DNA of 64,000 nucleotides from Eudorina sp. 2006-703-Eu-15 (GCA_003117195.1 BDSI01000043.1:747977-811976); one strand, 5' to 3'; shown: positions 1 through 12,800, counted from the stretch's first letter. Notes: generated by a model not told the origin, from the letters alone. A program made the numbers and translations.

Positions 1-38
1 CACCCCTCCTACCCTTCCCCTCCTACCCCTTCCCCTCC

Positions 39-69
<31 letters not shown>

Positions 70-300
70 TTCCCCTCCTCCCCCCCCCCCCCCCCCCTCC
101 TACCCCTTCCCCTCCTACCCCTTCCCCTCCTACCCCTTCCCCTCCCCCCCCCCCTACCCCTTCCCCTCCTACCCCTTCCCCCCCCTCCCCCCCTTCCCTC
201 CCCCCCCCCCCTTCCCCTCCCACCCCTTCCCCTCCTACCCCTTCCCCTCCTACCCCTTCCCCTGCCACCGTACCCCTACCTCTGCTGCCCCTGCCCCTGC
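1..300. repeat. C-rich low-complexity tract
   Basis: The first 300 bases are runs of C and variants of a CCCCTTCCCCTCCTA unit. The tract lies upstream of the exon at 320, so it is most likely intron sequence of the acyltransferase-like gene. Open frames across it are Gly/Pro artefacts. Confidence 0.8.
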
Positions 301-3300
301 CCCCCCCCTTCACCCGCAGGTGACCAGTCTGTTCCTGCACCTGGTACCCGCGTTGGTGTCCTGGTCGCTCAGGTGGGGCCGGGGGGGGGGGAGGGAGGGG
401 AGGGCGTGTGGGGGAGGGCAGGGGAGGGGGTTCCGAGGGCAGTGGAGTTAAAAGAGGAGGTGGCGGCGGTGAGCTTACCCACGGACGGAAACGGGACCTC
501 ACGTAACCCGACCCGACCTGATCCGACGGGTGACCCACGGGACGGCTCCGCATGGCACGTGCAGTGCAGCACCGTACTCGTTTTCGGGGCCGTCGCGTAC
601 AGGCAATCCGTAGAGGAACACATGGACAACTCCGGTGCCAACCGGGCCCCCATCCTGGACGCCCGGAGCCCGCCCCCGCGCCCACCTCCGCACCCGCACC
701 TGCCCCTGGCTTGTCGTCAGGTGGTACGGTGACCCCAACCGCTTCGGGCCGCCGATTGAAGCTGCTGCGGAGGACAGGTGCGGGCGAGGTGGGGAGTGAG
801 GGTGGGGCTGGCACTGGCACTGGCACTGGCACTGCGACTGAGGGTGAGGGTGAGTGTTGTCCGGCCCCGTCATTCGAACTCGGCGAAGGGAGGGTCAGCG
901 GTGACTCGCCGGGCGGCATGGAGCTGTCAGGGTGCTCTGTACATCACGCTGTCTTCTGCAGTACCGCACGTGATGGGTGGCATGTGAGTTGAAACAATGA
1001 AGGCAGAACCAACCCCCGGTCACATCCGCGGGCGGGTGGGTGGCGGGTGGGTGGCGGGAGTGTGGCGGGTGCCGGGAGGCGGGGGTGTGGCGGGGGTGTG
1101 CGGGTGCCGGGAGGCGGGGGTGTGGCCACCCTGGCGCCACGCAAGCCCCCGGGTGTGTCGACCGGGGACCGGGGACCGACCCGTTGCCCGGGACAAGGTG
1201 CACACGCGGGTGTTGCGTGGGACGGTGGGAGGAGGGGGGAAAGGTGAGAGGCCATGCTGTGAGGAGGATACTGTTCGGGGGCGGCGCGGCGCGGCGCGGC
1301 GCGTTGTGGCGGCGGGGGGCGGCGGGGTCCTCCCGGCGGCGCATCGTCCCTTCCCTCCTATAGACTTATACCCTCTCGCTTCCTTATGACCTCTTCTTTA
1401 TGCCGTACAGGCGGAGACGAGTCGATGCACGGCCCGCACCCATCGCGTACCTCACGCTCGCGACTCGCTTGATCCTACATCCCCTCCCCCTCCCCCGCCA
1501 CCTCCCCCGCCCCCGCGCGCCTCCGAATCCGCCCCGCAGGGTGCAGTGGCACTCGGCGGGGGTTGTGTCCAACGTGCTTCTGCCCATGGCCTTCTACGTG
1601 GCCTGGGCCCTGGCCTACTACCTCAAGATATTCGTGTTCTCCAGGTGCGACGGCGGAAGCGGGGAAGAAAGGGAGCTGCCGAGGGAGGGCAGGGTGGGCT
1701 CTTGAACGACGAAAGGGGGCCGGGAGCGGGCTCACGCTGCGGAGGGAGCCGCTCAAGGTACCGCAGGGGGGAGAAGAGGACAGCCCGCTCATTATCACTG
1801 CGCCGCACTTCAACAGCGTCGTCGACCACCGGGACAACTGCTACCCATTCGGTGACTTTCGAATGACATGAGAGGGGGGGAGAGGGGGAAGGCCCTGTAG
1901 GGGGTGGGGTGGGGTGCTTTGCACCCTGCGGCACCCTGGTCTGTCTGACGTCGTTTGGCCTACGACCTGGCCTGGACCGGACCGGACAGATCGACCGCCG
2001 GCAGCCCCAACCGGCAGGCTGCCCTGTGCCTGTCCCTGTGCCCTCCGCGGCCATGCGCGCGACCTCCCTCTCCTTCATCTTCACGTCCTCCCTCGCCCCC
2101 CACTCGTCCCCCTACCCCGTCGCACGCACCCGTCACGCCCCCACGTCCTAACCCTACACTCGTCACACGCCAGGGCCAAGATCCAGCAGCGAGGCTACCG
2201 CACGCTGTTCAACTACGTGACCACGCAGAAGAAGGTGGGTGTGCGGCATGTACTGCCGTGCCGAGCGATACTTGTAGGGCAGCACTGGCGGTGTGCAGCG
2301 CGGGATTCTTCGCGGCGCGTTCGTGCAGCCTCCCACTCCCACTCCCACCTGCCGGGATCGCGACTTGCCTCTGATGCGCTCTCCCTCCTCTTTCGCACCC
2401 CTCTCTACCTCGTACGGTGTCTCTCTCACTCCCTACCTCCATTGCGTTCCCTTGACGCAATCCAATCCGACCCGCCATTCCCACGCCGCCCCTCCCCCCA
2501 GGGCACCTTCCACGCCATCGCCCGGCGCATCCCACCGGCCCTGCAGCCACCCGTCTACTTGGCGCTGCACCTCTGCTTCTGCGCCACCACCTTCCTGGTA
2601 GCCCTTATCTGCTGGTACAGGTGTGTGTATGCGTGGAGGGGGAGGGGTGCGGGTTGGGGGGAGGGGCGTTGGGTGTTTGGGGGGCAAGATGCTGTAAGGT
2701 GAGCGAAATCTTATGGGCAAGTGCGAAGGGCGGCCGGCCGGTTCCACACGGGTTCAGCACACAGCAGCGCAGCAGGAGGAGGTAGAGATGCGCGCTTGCC
2801 ATAGATGTGTATCGGCTCTGGGAAGGTCGCTGGGGGCTGGGTGCGCATCTCCTGCGTCTAGGGGCGGTGGACCCCCCTTCCCCACACACACCGCACCTCC
2901 CCTTTCCCCCAGCGCCGGCCCCAGTAGGGCGGCCCGTCCTCACTCCGCAGTCGGCGCTGCCGGGAGGGCATGGGGGTCAGGACTCGGAATCATATGCGGA
3001 TCATGCGGTTTGTGGGTCCGGGCTCCGGGGTTGAAATGAAAAGAGAAACCAGGCCGGGTCCGGGGTGTAGACACTGGGTGTCGTGACACGGTTCGCACAG
3101 TGCGGAATGGCCTGGCGTGGCGCACGGTCTATTCGCTCCTGCGTCAACCCCCGTGCCCTGTCCGGCCCTGTCCTGGTGCCGCAGCTTCTGGGCGCACTCG
3201 GTGCTGCTGGCGGCCGTCGCCAGCGCCTCCATCTGGCACGGCGGCAGCTACTACTTTGAGGTGTTCGCGCGCAGGTGCGGCGCCTCGCGAGGGGAGAGTG

Positions 3301-3705
3301 GTGCGAGTGCGCGGGATTGCCGGATTGAACCATTGGGTCTTATTCTTGATGTCGACGATGGACCCTGCGGGTCATCGGTGACAGCCGCAGCCTCCTCACC
3401 ACACAATGCCAAGACGAACGTGTGTGATCGCTACTGTTTAGGTGTGCGCATGTCGCGTGATTGTGTGGGTTGAGGGTACCTAGGGCAAAGGATACGGATT
3501 TATTTCCAGTGAGGGAGGAGGTTGGATGGCCCATATTCGGTAGGAGCTCCGTCAAAGCATCGCTCCTGGGACGCAGCTGGAAACGGAGTCGGCAAATTGA
3601 TCCCCCCAACCCAACTTTTCGATTCCCCAAATCTTCGATTTTCGCCCCCCGTGCAGATATCACGAGCAGCTGCTTCCTTCTGCGTCGCCCCGGAAGGAGG
3701 CCTGA
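1..3705 (+). CDS. GPC1/DUF2838-like glycerophosphocholine acyltransferase, 5'-partial
   Basis: This is the 3' portion of a multi-pass membrane protein; its start lies left of the window. Exons fitted by splice sites and phase are 320-372, 721-777, 1540-1644, 2174-2234, 2502-2620, 3185-3274 and 3657-3705 (stop TGA). The peptide carries hallmarks of the GPC1 (DUF2838) family of yeast and plants: a hydrophobic SLFLHLVPALVSWSLRW segment, then HSAGVVSNVLLPMAFYVAW, the charged loop QQRGYRTLFNYVTTQKK, another membrane span, and the closing WHGGSYYFEVFARR signature. In yeast and plants this family acylates glycerophosphocholine to lysophosphatidylcholine in the endoplasmic reticulum; that function is inferred here from similarity. 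The next gene is convergent. Introns hold repeats, including one discussed under findings (1800-1865). The family assignment is firm and the substrate less so. Confidence 0.8.
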
Positions 3706-5318
3706 GATGTTGCTAGAAACCGCATGTGCACCTGTTGCCGCGCTGTCTCCTAGCAGCTCTCGACTTGCGTGCGCCGCCATGTGTGTCACATCTCACATGC
3801 TGTTGACAATGGAGAGACATGTGCGTTTTCTATAATCCGCATGGAAGGCTTACATTCTATCATTCATTGATACCGGAGGTTTTGCACCCGCCGGTATTGC
3901 ACTGCGCCGCTATCGACCTGAGCCATCCATCCGGCCACGCCGTACACCGTCGCCACCATCCTCAAGTCGATTGCCAAGCCAGGGTCAGTATCACATAAAT
4001 AAGCTTCCACAGCATCGGAAAGACCAGGAACCATCCTGTTTCTGCAGACTCCGTAACATCAGACATGGCCGTTATTTCCAAACGGACACACGGTTAGTAT
4101 CGGTTCAACTGCAATCCTCCAGAAACCGGCTTCCCCCAGCTCCACAGCTAGGCCACTCCAAGCCAGACCGTGCACTGTTCCGCCTTCAGGGCTCCCTAAG
4201 GCGGGGTACGAATACTAGTGCACCACTAATTATAGGTCACAACGTCAGGCACATCAAAAAGGGCGAGGCAGACAACCCTTCAGCCCCTGCAGTGACATCT
4301 TGTAAACCGAACGTATTCCCGGCCTTGACATCCCGACACAGGGGGATGGTACTAACATGCTGCTTGTCCGAGCGCGTCTTCAAGCACGTACAGGACAAGA
4401 TCTCAGAACATGAGCTTTATAAACTCATTAGTAATTGGATTCGAGCACCGAACCGCAGGCAGGCTCCGACGCCCGCAACATAATGTTCCAGAGCGGTGCC
4501 TGGAGAAGCACGTTTATTTTGATTATTAACCCTCGACCGTCGGCATGTGTGTGACACCTTCACACATAAGAACAGCGGCCAAGGCACCCATCCCAAATAA
4601 ATGCGCCATTTTGCCATACCAACCCGCAGCTGATCACATATCACAACAACCAAGTCGCCCCCAACCATTCATTCACTCATCCGCTAGAACCTAGGCAAGA
4701 GAAACACGTGGCGAACTGGCGCAACGTGTGGCATAGAACTCGGGGACACCCCGACGGTCTGTCGATCTATCGGAACAAAATGGGCAGCAGCACAACGCAC
4801 AATCATATCCGTAGCCAGCCAAACCAACCGTCCTCGTAACGCGTAAATCCCTGCCACAAGAGTCTAAAAATATAAGCGACCCAAAAGGTTTGGCGGGCCA
4901 AACTGCCGCATAGATCCGGGGGAAAAACTCGTGGCACCCCTCACCCAATATCCGTCCAAGGTGGCAAGCACGAAAGCACCTCTCAGTCAGCATGGCTTCC
5001 ACGGACTGCCGGAAAATGCCGCCGGCGGCGTCCAAGCCTTCCCCACACCTACTCAGTCCGCGCAGATAATTCCTCCAGGCATTCATTCACATCTGGTCAC
5101 CCAACATTAGCCCGGTGCGGTGATGCACTGAACGTGCTCTCCACGAGTGTGTGGAGTAGATGCTACTAACAAATACCAAAACCCAAATGGCCGCGCGCTG
5201 GCATTTGCTGGTGAGCGGCTTTCACAGTCATAAAAATACATCGAGAGGCACAGAAACACTAACACGCCACAACTCCTCGGTCGTCCCGCAAGTACCCAAT
5301 TCAAGTTTCGGTTGGTCT
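3706..5318. other. Convergent intergenic/3' UTR region
   Basis: This stretch lies between the stop codons of two convergent genes and has lower GC than its surroundings. It should hold both 3' UTRs. A TGTAA hexamer-like signal at 4301-4305 on the plus strand could end the left transcript. Open frames of 131 and 170 codons here (4691-5086 minus, 3971-4483 plus) have no recognisable domain and no coding-like composition. Confidence 0.5.
4301..4305 (+). terminator. Possible TGTAA polyadenylation signal
   Basis: TGTAA is the usual volvocine polyadenylation signal. This copy lies about 600 bases after the acyltransferase stop codon and is the first one downstream that I found. Confidence 0.35.
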
Positions 5319-7297
5319 TCAGATGCCCTCACCCTGCATGTTGGACAACTCCTCGTCGTCCCAATGGCCGGCTGGGCTGGAGCTCGCGTCGTCCTGCTCG
5401 TAGTCACTCTCACACGAAGAAGCGCCCCCCTGGCACCCAACATCGTCCTCGTCCATCTTGGCGAGCAGCGCCGCCGAGTCCTCCGTCACGGAAGCCTCCT
5501 CGTCGATCGAGTCACACTCCTCACTATCCATGTCATGGTGCATGAAGTGCTGCTGCTGATGCAGAGCGAGTAGATAACTGTTCATCGGACTGTAAGCAAG
5601 CCCCTGTGGCAGCGCCGCAACCGCGGGAACGGCGGACGGTGCATGACCTATGGACAGGGTGACCGCTCCGCCGGCGGAAGAAGCTGCAGGCAGCTTGGGC
5701 AACGGGATGTCCAGCGTCGTCGCCGCCATCAACAGAGTCACCTTGTAGGGATCGGCGTCCGCAGGAGGCCGCCGGTCCGTATAGTAGCCGCCCTGCTGCA
5801 TGACGGTGAGGCTCGGCACCACGACGGAGGCACCCGCGGAACCCACGGAATGGGTAAAACACGACATATGTGGAGCCGCTAGGCGCTCCAGCATGCCGTC
5901 GTTGTAGGCAAACTGGTGCTGGATGTGGGTTGCCTGTAGCCGCGCGAGCTGCTGCTCTATCACGCCGAGGCCGTGCGGCGCGCGTCGCGTTGCCGCTGTG
6001 CTGTATTTAAAATAGCAGCCCAGCGGCCGCTCCTGCGGCATGGCGTCTGGGTCCCAAGAAACGGATGTGCCATTATCTTGTGCGACGCGCTGTAAAAGGT
6101 ACCGACTTGTCCACAGGTCGTCGCCCAAATCCACGCCCGAAGAAGGTCCGATCTTGTATGAATGCAAGCCCTCGAGGCTGTGCACGTCGGCTCCAGTCAC
6201 CTTAATTCCCGCGTAGAGACAACAACGCAGGTGAGAATCTGCAACGGTCCTTGCCGTCTTCTGTTTTGCGGCAGCGCCTGTGGGCAAGCAAGCGGCCAGG
6301 CATAGGTTAAGGTGTGAAATTCGCTCGGAATAGCACAAACGCCCAAAGCAAATATACCGCTCTTTTCCTTACTTTGTTCAATAATCGCAGGGCAATGTCC
6401 AGCGTCCGGGAGCGGCCGCCGCAAAGTGGACGCGACTGGACTAGACACCTTGGCCGTGTGGCCGTTCTTGCTCACACCGCCGCGTGCGGTACCGCTGCTG
6501 TGACCTTTGCAATGGCTGCTGCAGGTGCTGCTGCTCCGTGAAGACAACCGCCGAGGCGGGCCCAAAGGCACGGCGGTCGGATAAGCTGGGTGAATGATGG
6601 CATACTCCTGCTCCGCGGCGAAGACCGGCTCCTCCTGCTCCGCTACCATGAGCACGTTCTCGCATGCAACCCGGCTGTTAGACTCGCTCGGCTGCAGGAC
6701 AGTAGCCGGCGCCGTGGTCGGCTCCGCGGCGACCTGGAGAAATTCACAGTGAAGAGAAAAAATTCAACTTCGGGACCGAAACACAGCACCGAACGCCTTA
6801 AACACTCAGACACTGTTCCAACAAAAAGCTTGCAGCTAGCTCACCTGGCAGGCGTGAAAGGTGTCGCAGAGGACCAGAATGTGGTCGCCGCCCCTGAACG
6901 GGTCCCTGAAGATCTTGCGCGGCTTCAAAAAAAGCTCATGGTTGGGCTCAGCCAGCTGGTTACCAGGATTGCTCTCCACCACCATGACCGGCGCCTCCTC
7001 AGGGCAGCTTGGCTTCGACTCGAGCACCTTGGTCTTGCTCTTCAGCTGGCCTGTTCCTCCCACAAGCCAAATATACTCGGCCATGACCTATGAATATCCA
7101 GAAAAGCAAGTGAAGAAACGCGCTGTGGCCGGAGACCTCCCATTCGGCAACCTGCGCGAGCATCGCACCTGCGAAGTGACCTCCGGCGCGCGGAGATAGG
7201 CCGGCAGCGTGCATGTTTCTGACGCGCTGTGGTTGGAGGAGTCATCCGCGCTGCCGCCACCGGCAACCCCACCGAACGCGAGCGCTGTGAAATCCAT
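5319..7297 (-). CDS. Glutamine synthetase-like protein, predicted inactive
   Basis: Four exons (7169-7297, 6845-7087, 6478-6733, 5319-6277) close in phase to 528 residues. Type II glutamine synthetase identity is clear from AEYIWLVGGTGQLKSKTKVLE near residue 45, RKIFRDPFRGGDHILVLCDTF near 107, PVFAAEQEYAII near 165, LRCCLYAGIKVTG, GPSSGVDLGDDLW, KYST and GYYTDRRPPADADPY. Active enzymes have a DGSST loop, a WEF metal ligand, NGAGAHTN, the NERRLTG and HET loop, two Arg in ANRGASIR, and FEDRRP. Here the equivalents read VVESN, HSY, RPLGCYFK, a MLERLAAPHMS stretch, SAGASVVV and YTDRRP. Metal, ammonium and phosphate ligands are therefore mostly gone. About 150 extra C-terminal residues are His/Gln- then Asp/Glu/Ser-rich. 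The first exon (43 residues) precedes the usual N-terminus. A strong donor-like GTGAGG just before the stop leaves room for a further exon. Confidence 0.82.
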
Positions 7298-9014
7298 GCT
7301 TACTGTGAGAGACAGCCACAAACAGAAATGAGAAAGTGCACAAGAATTGGAAGATGTCCGAAAGCAGTTTAAGGAAAAGTTTCGTGGGTGGCCCAAGCTC
7401 TAAAAGCTACGTCGTACTACGTACTGCAGAGCTACCCGCTTTCCTAATTCACGTTCCTAATTCAGGAGAGTTTGTTAAAATTTTGGTTGCAATTGCATGC
7501 ACAGAGGTTGGTAATGTTCAAAGAATTTGTGGTCTCGTTTACGCTGGACTGGCTGCGACTAATACAAAATTGCCAAAATTGCCTTAATTGGGGAATATGC
7601 TTGCAATTCAAGCTAGTTGAGCGCGTCCCTATTATCTAATTTGTCAATAATCCGCATGTCGCGTACGTCGATTATTACGTTGTTTTCGCTAGCTGTTCCT
7701 TGGTAGGATCGGTTAAATTCATGCAAGTTATTTTATTTGATATATTTAAGGGAAGTTTTCGGGCTTTCCGCTGGTACGGTCTGCAGACTGCAGACTCACG
7801 TCGACCTTGCATACCTGCGTGTCTGAGGGCAGAAATTTAAAGATGAATCAATGAGTCGTTGAGAGCGCTGATAGTCAGCTCGAAATGATCGAGAAATTAC
7901 TGTGGGTGTTGGTTATGCAAGATTTCCGTTACAGCTCTCCACTTCGGTGCGCCACTCGCCGTCCTACCTCACATCATCCGAGGCATAATCTCTCTTCTGA
8001 CCAGCACCTGCTGCTGCGTCAAGGCGCGCCCACACCTGACCCGGACGATGGCGCAAAGCACCTTGGTGGTAACCGGACCGCCATGAGCGTTTAGACGTTC
8101 TGCTTCCAGCTGTTTCTCCAAGAGGCGAAGCTCCCATGTCTCACCATTGCAAGCGCTTGTCCGTATGCTGGGCACGTTACACCCCGCGCCGGTCAGCACT
8201 TCCCGTCAGCAAGGACGTCACTGCGGCACTACATCGTCAGCGGCCTGAGCTCTGTGGCCCCCTCACCAGGTAGCCCCACCTGAGCTCAACGCCGCCAGAA
8301 CCACCAAAGCCGCCATTGCCCCGGACGGCTCCCGCCCTGCACCGGCGTCCCCACCCTGACCCACCTGTCAGCACTTCGATCGGCCTCTGCGCGACACGCA
8401 CCGGGTCGCTATCAACGCATTCCGCCCCCATACATACCGCACACGCATCTCGCGGCTCAGTTTTTTTATACACGCGCATCCGCACAGCTGTGATGTCCAT
8501 GTCCATATCCCAGGACACCCAGGACACGCATCGGCATGTCTCCGCGCCAACTCCAGTCCTGCCAGTACGACAGAGCCGCGGGACCGAGCCGTACGGCACA
8601 GAGGGGCGGCCAAGGCAAGTGGCACCCAATCGGCCGCGCTCCGAAACCTCACCGCATATCCCGCGGCGCAGCGGCCCGCGCCAACGACCTCGCGACCCCT
8701 CCCCTTCGCACCTTGGCCACTCCTGCCGCCTCCACACTCTCGCACCTCGCCACTTCGCTCGACTGGTGGCGGACCGGGAGTACGGCCTCCCGCGCTGCAG
8801 CCGGTACCACACCAAAACACCGCGTGCATGCCCATCCATGGATGCACACGTGCATGCTCACAAATGACGCGCAAATTTTGGGTACATATGTTTGTCGTAC
8901 AACAATGCCGCCCCGATGCTCAGAGGCGCCGCCGCGATCGGGGAGAGCAACCCCCCGAAGCGGGCGGCCCCTCATAAGTCGCCACACCCCTCGAGTACCG
9001 TCCGCAGCAGCAGC

Positions 9015-9066
<52 letters not shown>

Positions 9067-9832
9067 ACAACAGCAGCAGCGGTAACATTCCCAGCCGTGT
9101 TTCAGTTTCGGGCCCCTGTGCGGGCCCCTGCGCGATGCTGGACGGGCGGCCTCTACCTCACTCTTTTCCCTCTCCCTGCCCTGCCCACGGCAACGCGCCC
9201 ACACCTGCGGCGCCCGTACAGCTCTCTGCATCGCCGCTGCATATCCGAGTGCGATTCCCATTCCCGTCCTCGCCGCCACGTCGAACACCCAACACTTCAA
9301 ACGGCACCGGCGCCGATATGTACACCCACCTCTCGTGTCCGCCTATGCCGGCACCCCTGATACCCCAACAGCTGGGACGGCCTCCTGCCGCCCCAAGCCC
9401 CAACAGCAGGCAGGCGAAGGAATGTGCCGCCGACCGGCCCGAACCCGCGCTTCGATGTGCGGCCATTGCTGCAGCTGCGGCAGTTGCGGCGGTCACATCG
9501 AGGACGGCAACCCCTCTCCGCGCCCCAGTAAGCCTGTTTAATCTGTTGTACACCCTTCGACACGCCCCCAGGAAATTTCGTTCATTCAGGGCATCACCAT
9601 CAAGCTTCACGCAGTCCCAGCGGCGGCTGGATGCTGCCACTCCTCCTCCCCTCGCTCCGGGACCCCTCCATCAAGACCCATCACGACCGAGGCATCAAGG
9701 GCGCAATGCTATGGAGCACATGTATCCGCGTGCCTGCGTTCCTTGTGACTCGTTGATGATGGGGTGGAGCGGCATGGGGCCCAAGACGCGGCTGCGCGCC
9801 GCCCTCCTCCTCCCGCCAACCACCCGGCTGTC
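7298..9832. other. Intergenic region, AT-rich then CAG-rich
   Basis: Positions 7300-7900 are AT-rich and probably hold the promoter of the leftward glutamine synthetase-like gene. From about 8230 to 9832 the sequence is GC-rich and likely carries the long 3' UTR of the CRAL-TRIO gene; a minus-strand TGTAA lies near 8178. I see no further conserved coding exon. Confidence 0.45.
9001..9078. repeat. AGC/CAG trinucleotide repeat
   Basis: This is an interrupted run of AGC triplets with occasional AGT and AAC. It yields poly-Ser, poly-Cys or poly-Ala frames that are not genes. Confidence 0.9.
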
Positions 9833-12800
9833 TCAGGGACGCGCGAGCAGGCTCTTGTACGTCAGGCAGGCCATGGCCGCCATCACCAGCGCCGGCACCA
9901 CCCGCACCAGCCACAGCCGCAGCTCGTGCAGCTGCTGCAGCTGCTGAGCCGCGGTGCGCCGCCCCAGCGGCCGCAGCAGGGCCACCAGCACCACCGTCAG
10001 GGCCGCCCAAAGCCGCGCGGCCGCGCCGCTGGCAGCAGCCGCGGCCCCGACGGCGGCGGCGGGCGCGGCCGCGCCGTCGGTGGAGCCGCCGCCGTCGGCA
10101 TCGTCCGCGTGGAGCGGGTGGGCGGACAGGAGGCCCGCCTCAGCCGCGCGCCTTTGCTGCGCTGCCTCCCGCGCTGAGATGGCTCCCGCGATGCAGTCCG
10201 GCAGGTCCTCCACGCGGCAGATCTGCAGGAGAGTAGGCAGGCAGGCAGGAACAGGATATTCGCAGGCAGCCAGGCAGGCAGGCAGCCAGGCAGGCAGGCA
10301 GGCAGGCAGGCAGGGTACAGGATATTGGCAGGCGGGCAGGCGGGCAGGCAAGCAGGTGGGTAGGCAGGTGTCGACTGTACACCCCTTCCCCGACGAAACC
10401 CGAGCATCCCACTTGATCCGGTGGGGGAGGAGTCGCGGAGGGTTGGTGCATGCGTGTGGGTGGTTTTTGGCTGTAGACCGACTGAAGCCACCCCAGCAGC
10501 AGCGTCATGCCATCAATTGCAGCGGCGGCGGAGGGGGAGGTACATACCAATAAATATACCTAGAGAGATACCAAGGATGCCGCAGCGCCCCAAACCCCCG
10601 CCCCGCGCTGGGTCTGCCCGGGTTCGTTCTGGCTTTGTTTCTCAGGTCAACCCATTTCCCACCCCGCCCAACCATGTCGCCCGCACCGCACCGCACCTTG
10701 ACTTTCTGGCGGGTCTCCGCCGACAGCAGGTTCAGCACCGCCCCGACACTCATCCTCAGCCCCCGGGGGAAATCCACTAGGTACATGGCCTACGGAGGGC
10801 CCCGGGGGGAGAGGCGAGAAATGTTATGTGGCATGGGGATAGCGGAAATCGGCAGGCATGCTGGAGCTGCGCTGCTGTCAAGAGCAAGGTGGTATCACGA
10901 ACTGGTGGGCTACGAGAATTCGCGCTGACTATCCGAGTAAAGGGCCCGGCGAAAACTGACACACATACACACACACACGGGCGGGCGGGTTGCACTTCTA
11001 AACACACACACACATTTTTCCACACATGTACACACACGCACGCACAACCAGACGCAAGTCTCTGTTCCGACAAGTGCTACCGGTAACTTCAGCGTCCCCC
11101 GTCCCCCGGATGTGCGCTTTCAGTCTTCGGCGACGCCTGCCTTGCCGGAAGGTTCATGCTACTGACGCGTCAGAGCCGCCCCCTGCCCCCTTGGTCCTCC
11201 AGGCCCAACGGTGCAACCCCCGGGTCCTCCTCTGACGGTCCGTGCGCAGCCCAACCCGCTACTTTAACCGCCCCCCATTACCACCCGCCCCCCATTACCA
11301 CCCGCCCCCCATTACCACCCGCCCCCCTATACTTCCCGCTACATCCCCCTCCTCGTCCGTCTTCAGTATGTCTACCAACGTCCTGTACCCTATTCGTCCG
11401 AATCCCTCAGGGCTTCCCGGCTGGCCCCTCCCTCCTCACCCTCAATCGCCCCGGGTAGTGACGCTGCACCAGCCGCGCAAACTCCCGGAACATCGGAGCC
11501 AAGCGCAGCGCCTGTCGTACATTGGATCCGGATCCGACGACCACGACGCGGATCCGGTCGTCCAGGCGGCCTCCCACCCCGCCCGTGCCGCTCCTCGCGA
11601 ATGCCTCCGCTGTCAAGCCACGGGATCCCCAGCTCCCGCCGCCGCCTGCCCCCGCGGCAGCGCCTCCGCTGCCTCCGCCTCCGCTGCCGAGTCCTCCTGC
11701 CCGCCCCGACGTCGATGCCCCCCCGCTCGCACGCGCCGCTGCAGACCCCGCCGCCTCCGCCGCCAGCTCCCCTGTCCCGCTGCCGCCGGCGCTGCCATCC
11801 TCCTCGTCGTACTCAGCCCCAGCGCCGCCGTCGACGGCGCTGCCGGCCATGGAGGCCGGCGCCGGCGGCGACGCCGCCACCGGCGTCGCCGCCGCCGAGT
11901 CGATCCCCAGGCCCCGCGCCGCCGCCGCGACGGCGGCTCCGGCGGCCGCCGGCATCTGCGCCATGAGCACCCTGGTTCCATAGTCCAGCTGCGATATGAT
12001 GGCCTGCACACACTGGCGGCCCTGCCCCCGGTTGCAGCGAACTACGGCCTGCGCCAGGTGCACGTGCAGCCAGAGGGTGCCATCTGGGTCGGGCCCTGCC
12101 CACCAGGTGACATCATCCCAGTCCGCCAGCTCCCGCGCCGTCATGAAGGGGTAGCTCGCGCGCCAGTTGGCGGTGCTGGTGACGCGGGCGGCGGTGGCGG
12201 CTACCGCCCGGGCCGCGTCGGCGGGTTTGTGGGCCTGGGCGGGGTCACGGTTGGGGAGCCGCGCTTGGGTTTAGCGAAGAGACCCGTCCGACGCAAACCA
12301 GTCACCAACATATTCATTACCACAACAACCTAAAAATGCAAGTACATCAGATCGCTCCTCCTGCCCTCCCCGACCTCCTCACCGCCAGCAGTCCGCAGTA
12401 CAGCAGGTACCGTGTCAGTTCCAGCCCGTCAGGGTCCAACCCGGGCGGCAGCGACCGCAGCCCCTGCTGCGCCAGGACCTGGAGGGGGGTGGGGAGGGGA
12501 GGGGAGGGGAGGGGCAAGAGCAGGTTGTACGGTTCGGCAGACCGGAGGGGAAGCAGTGCAGCAGCTTGGGGGCTCCCGGATCACCGAAAGGGCCCTACGT
12601 CTACGGGTTGATGCGTCCAGGGGTGGACGCGGCGTCCGCGCGACGGGGTTCTTAAACCCTTCAACCCTAAGAGACGCTGCTACCCAACCAGGTAGTTGTT
12701 CCTAGGGCCCGTCTCTTTCTTGCAACAGACAACACCCCGGTTGGCCGATGCAAGGGGGGCCGCCCCTCAGCCCCGGCTGTAACACACGATTGTGTTCAAA

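Noticed and set aside
1..1400. Numerous overlapping Gly/Pro/His-rich frames on both strands
   Set aside because: They arise from C-runs and GGGTG repeats in introns; only the two short exons at 320-372 and 721-777 match a protein family.
3971..4483. 170-codon plus-strand open frame
   Set aside because: No recognisable motif, no splice context, and it lies in the expected 3' UTR of convergent genes.
11242..12333. 363-codon plus-strand open frame
   Set aside because: Antisense to the CRAL-TRIO exon 11440-12234; Arg/Ala-rich with no domain.
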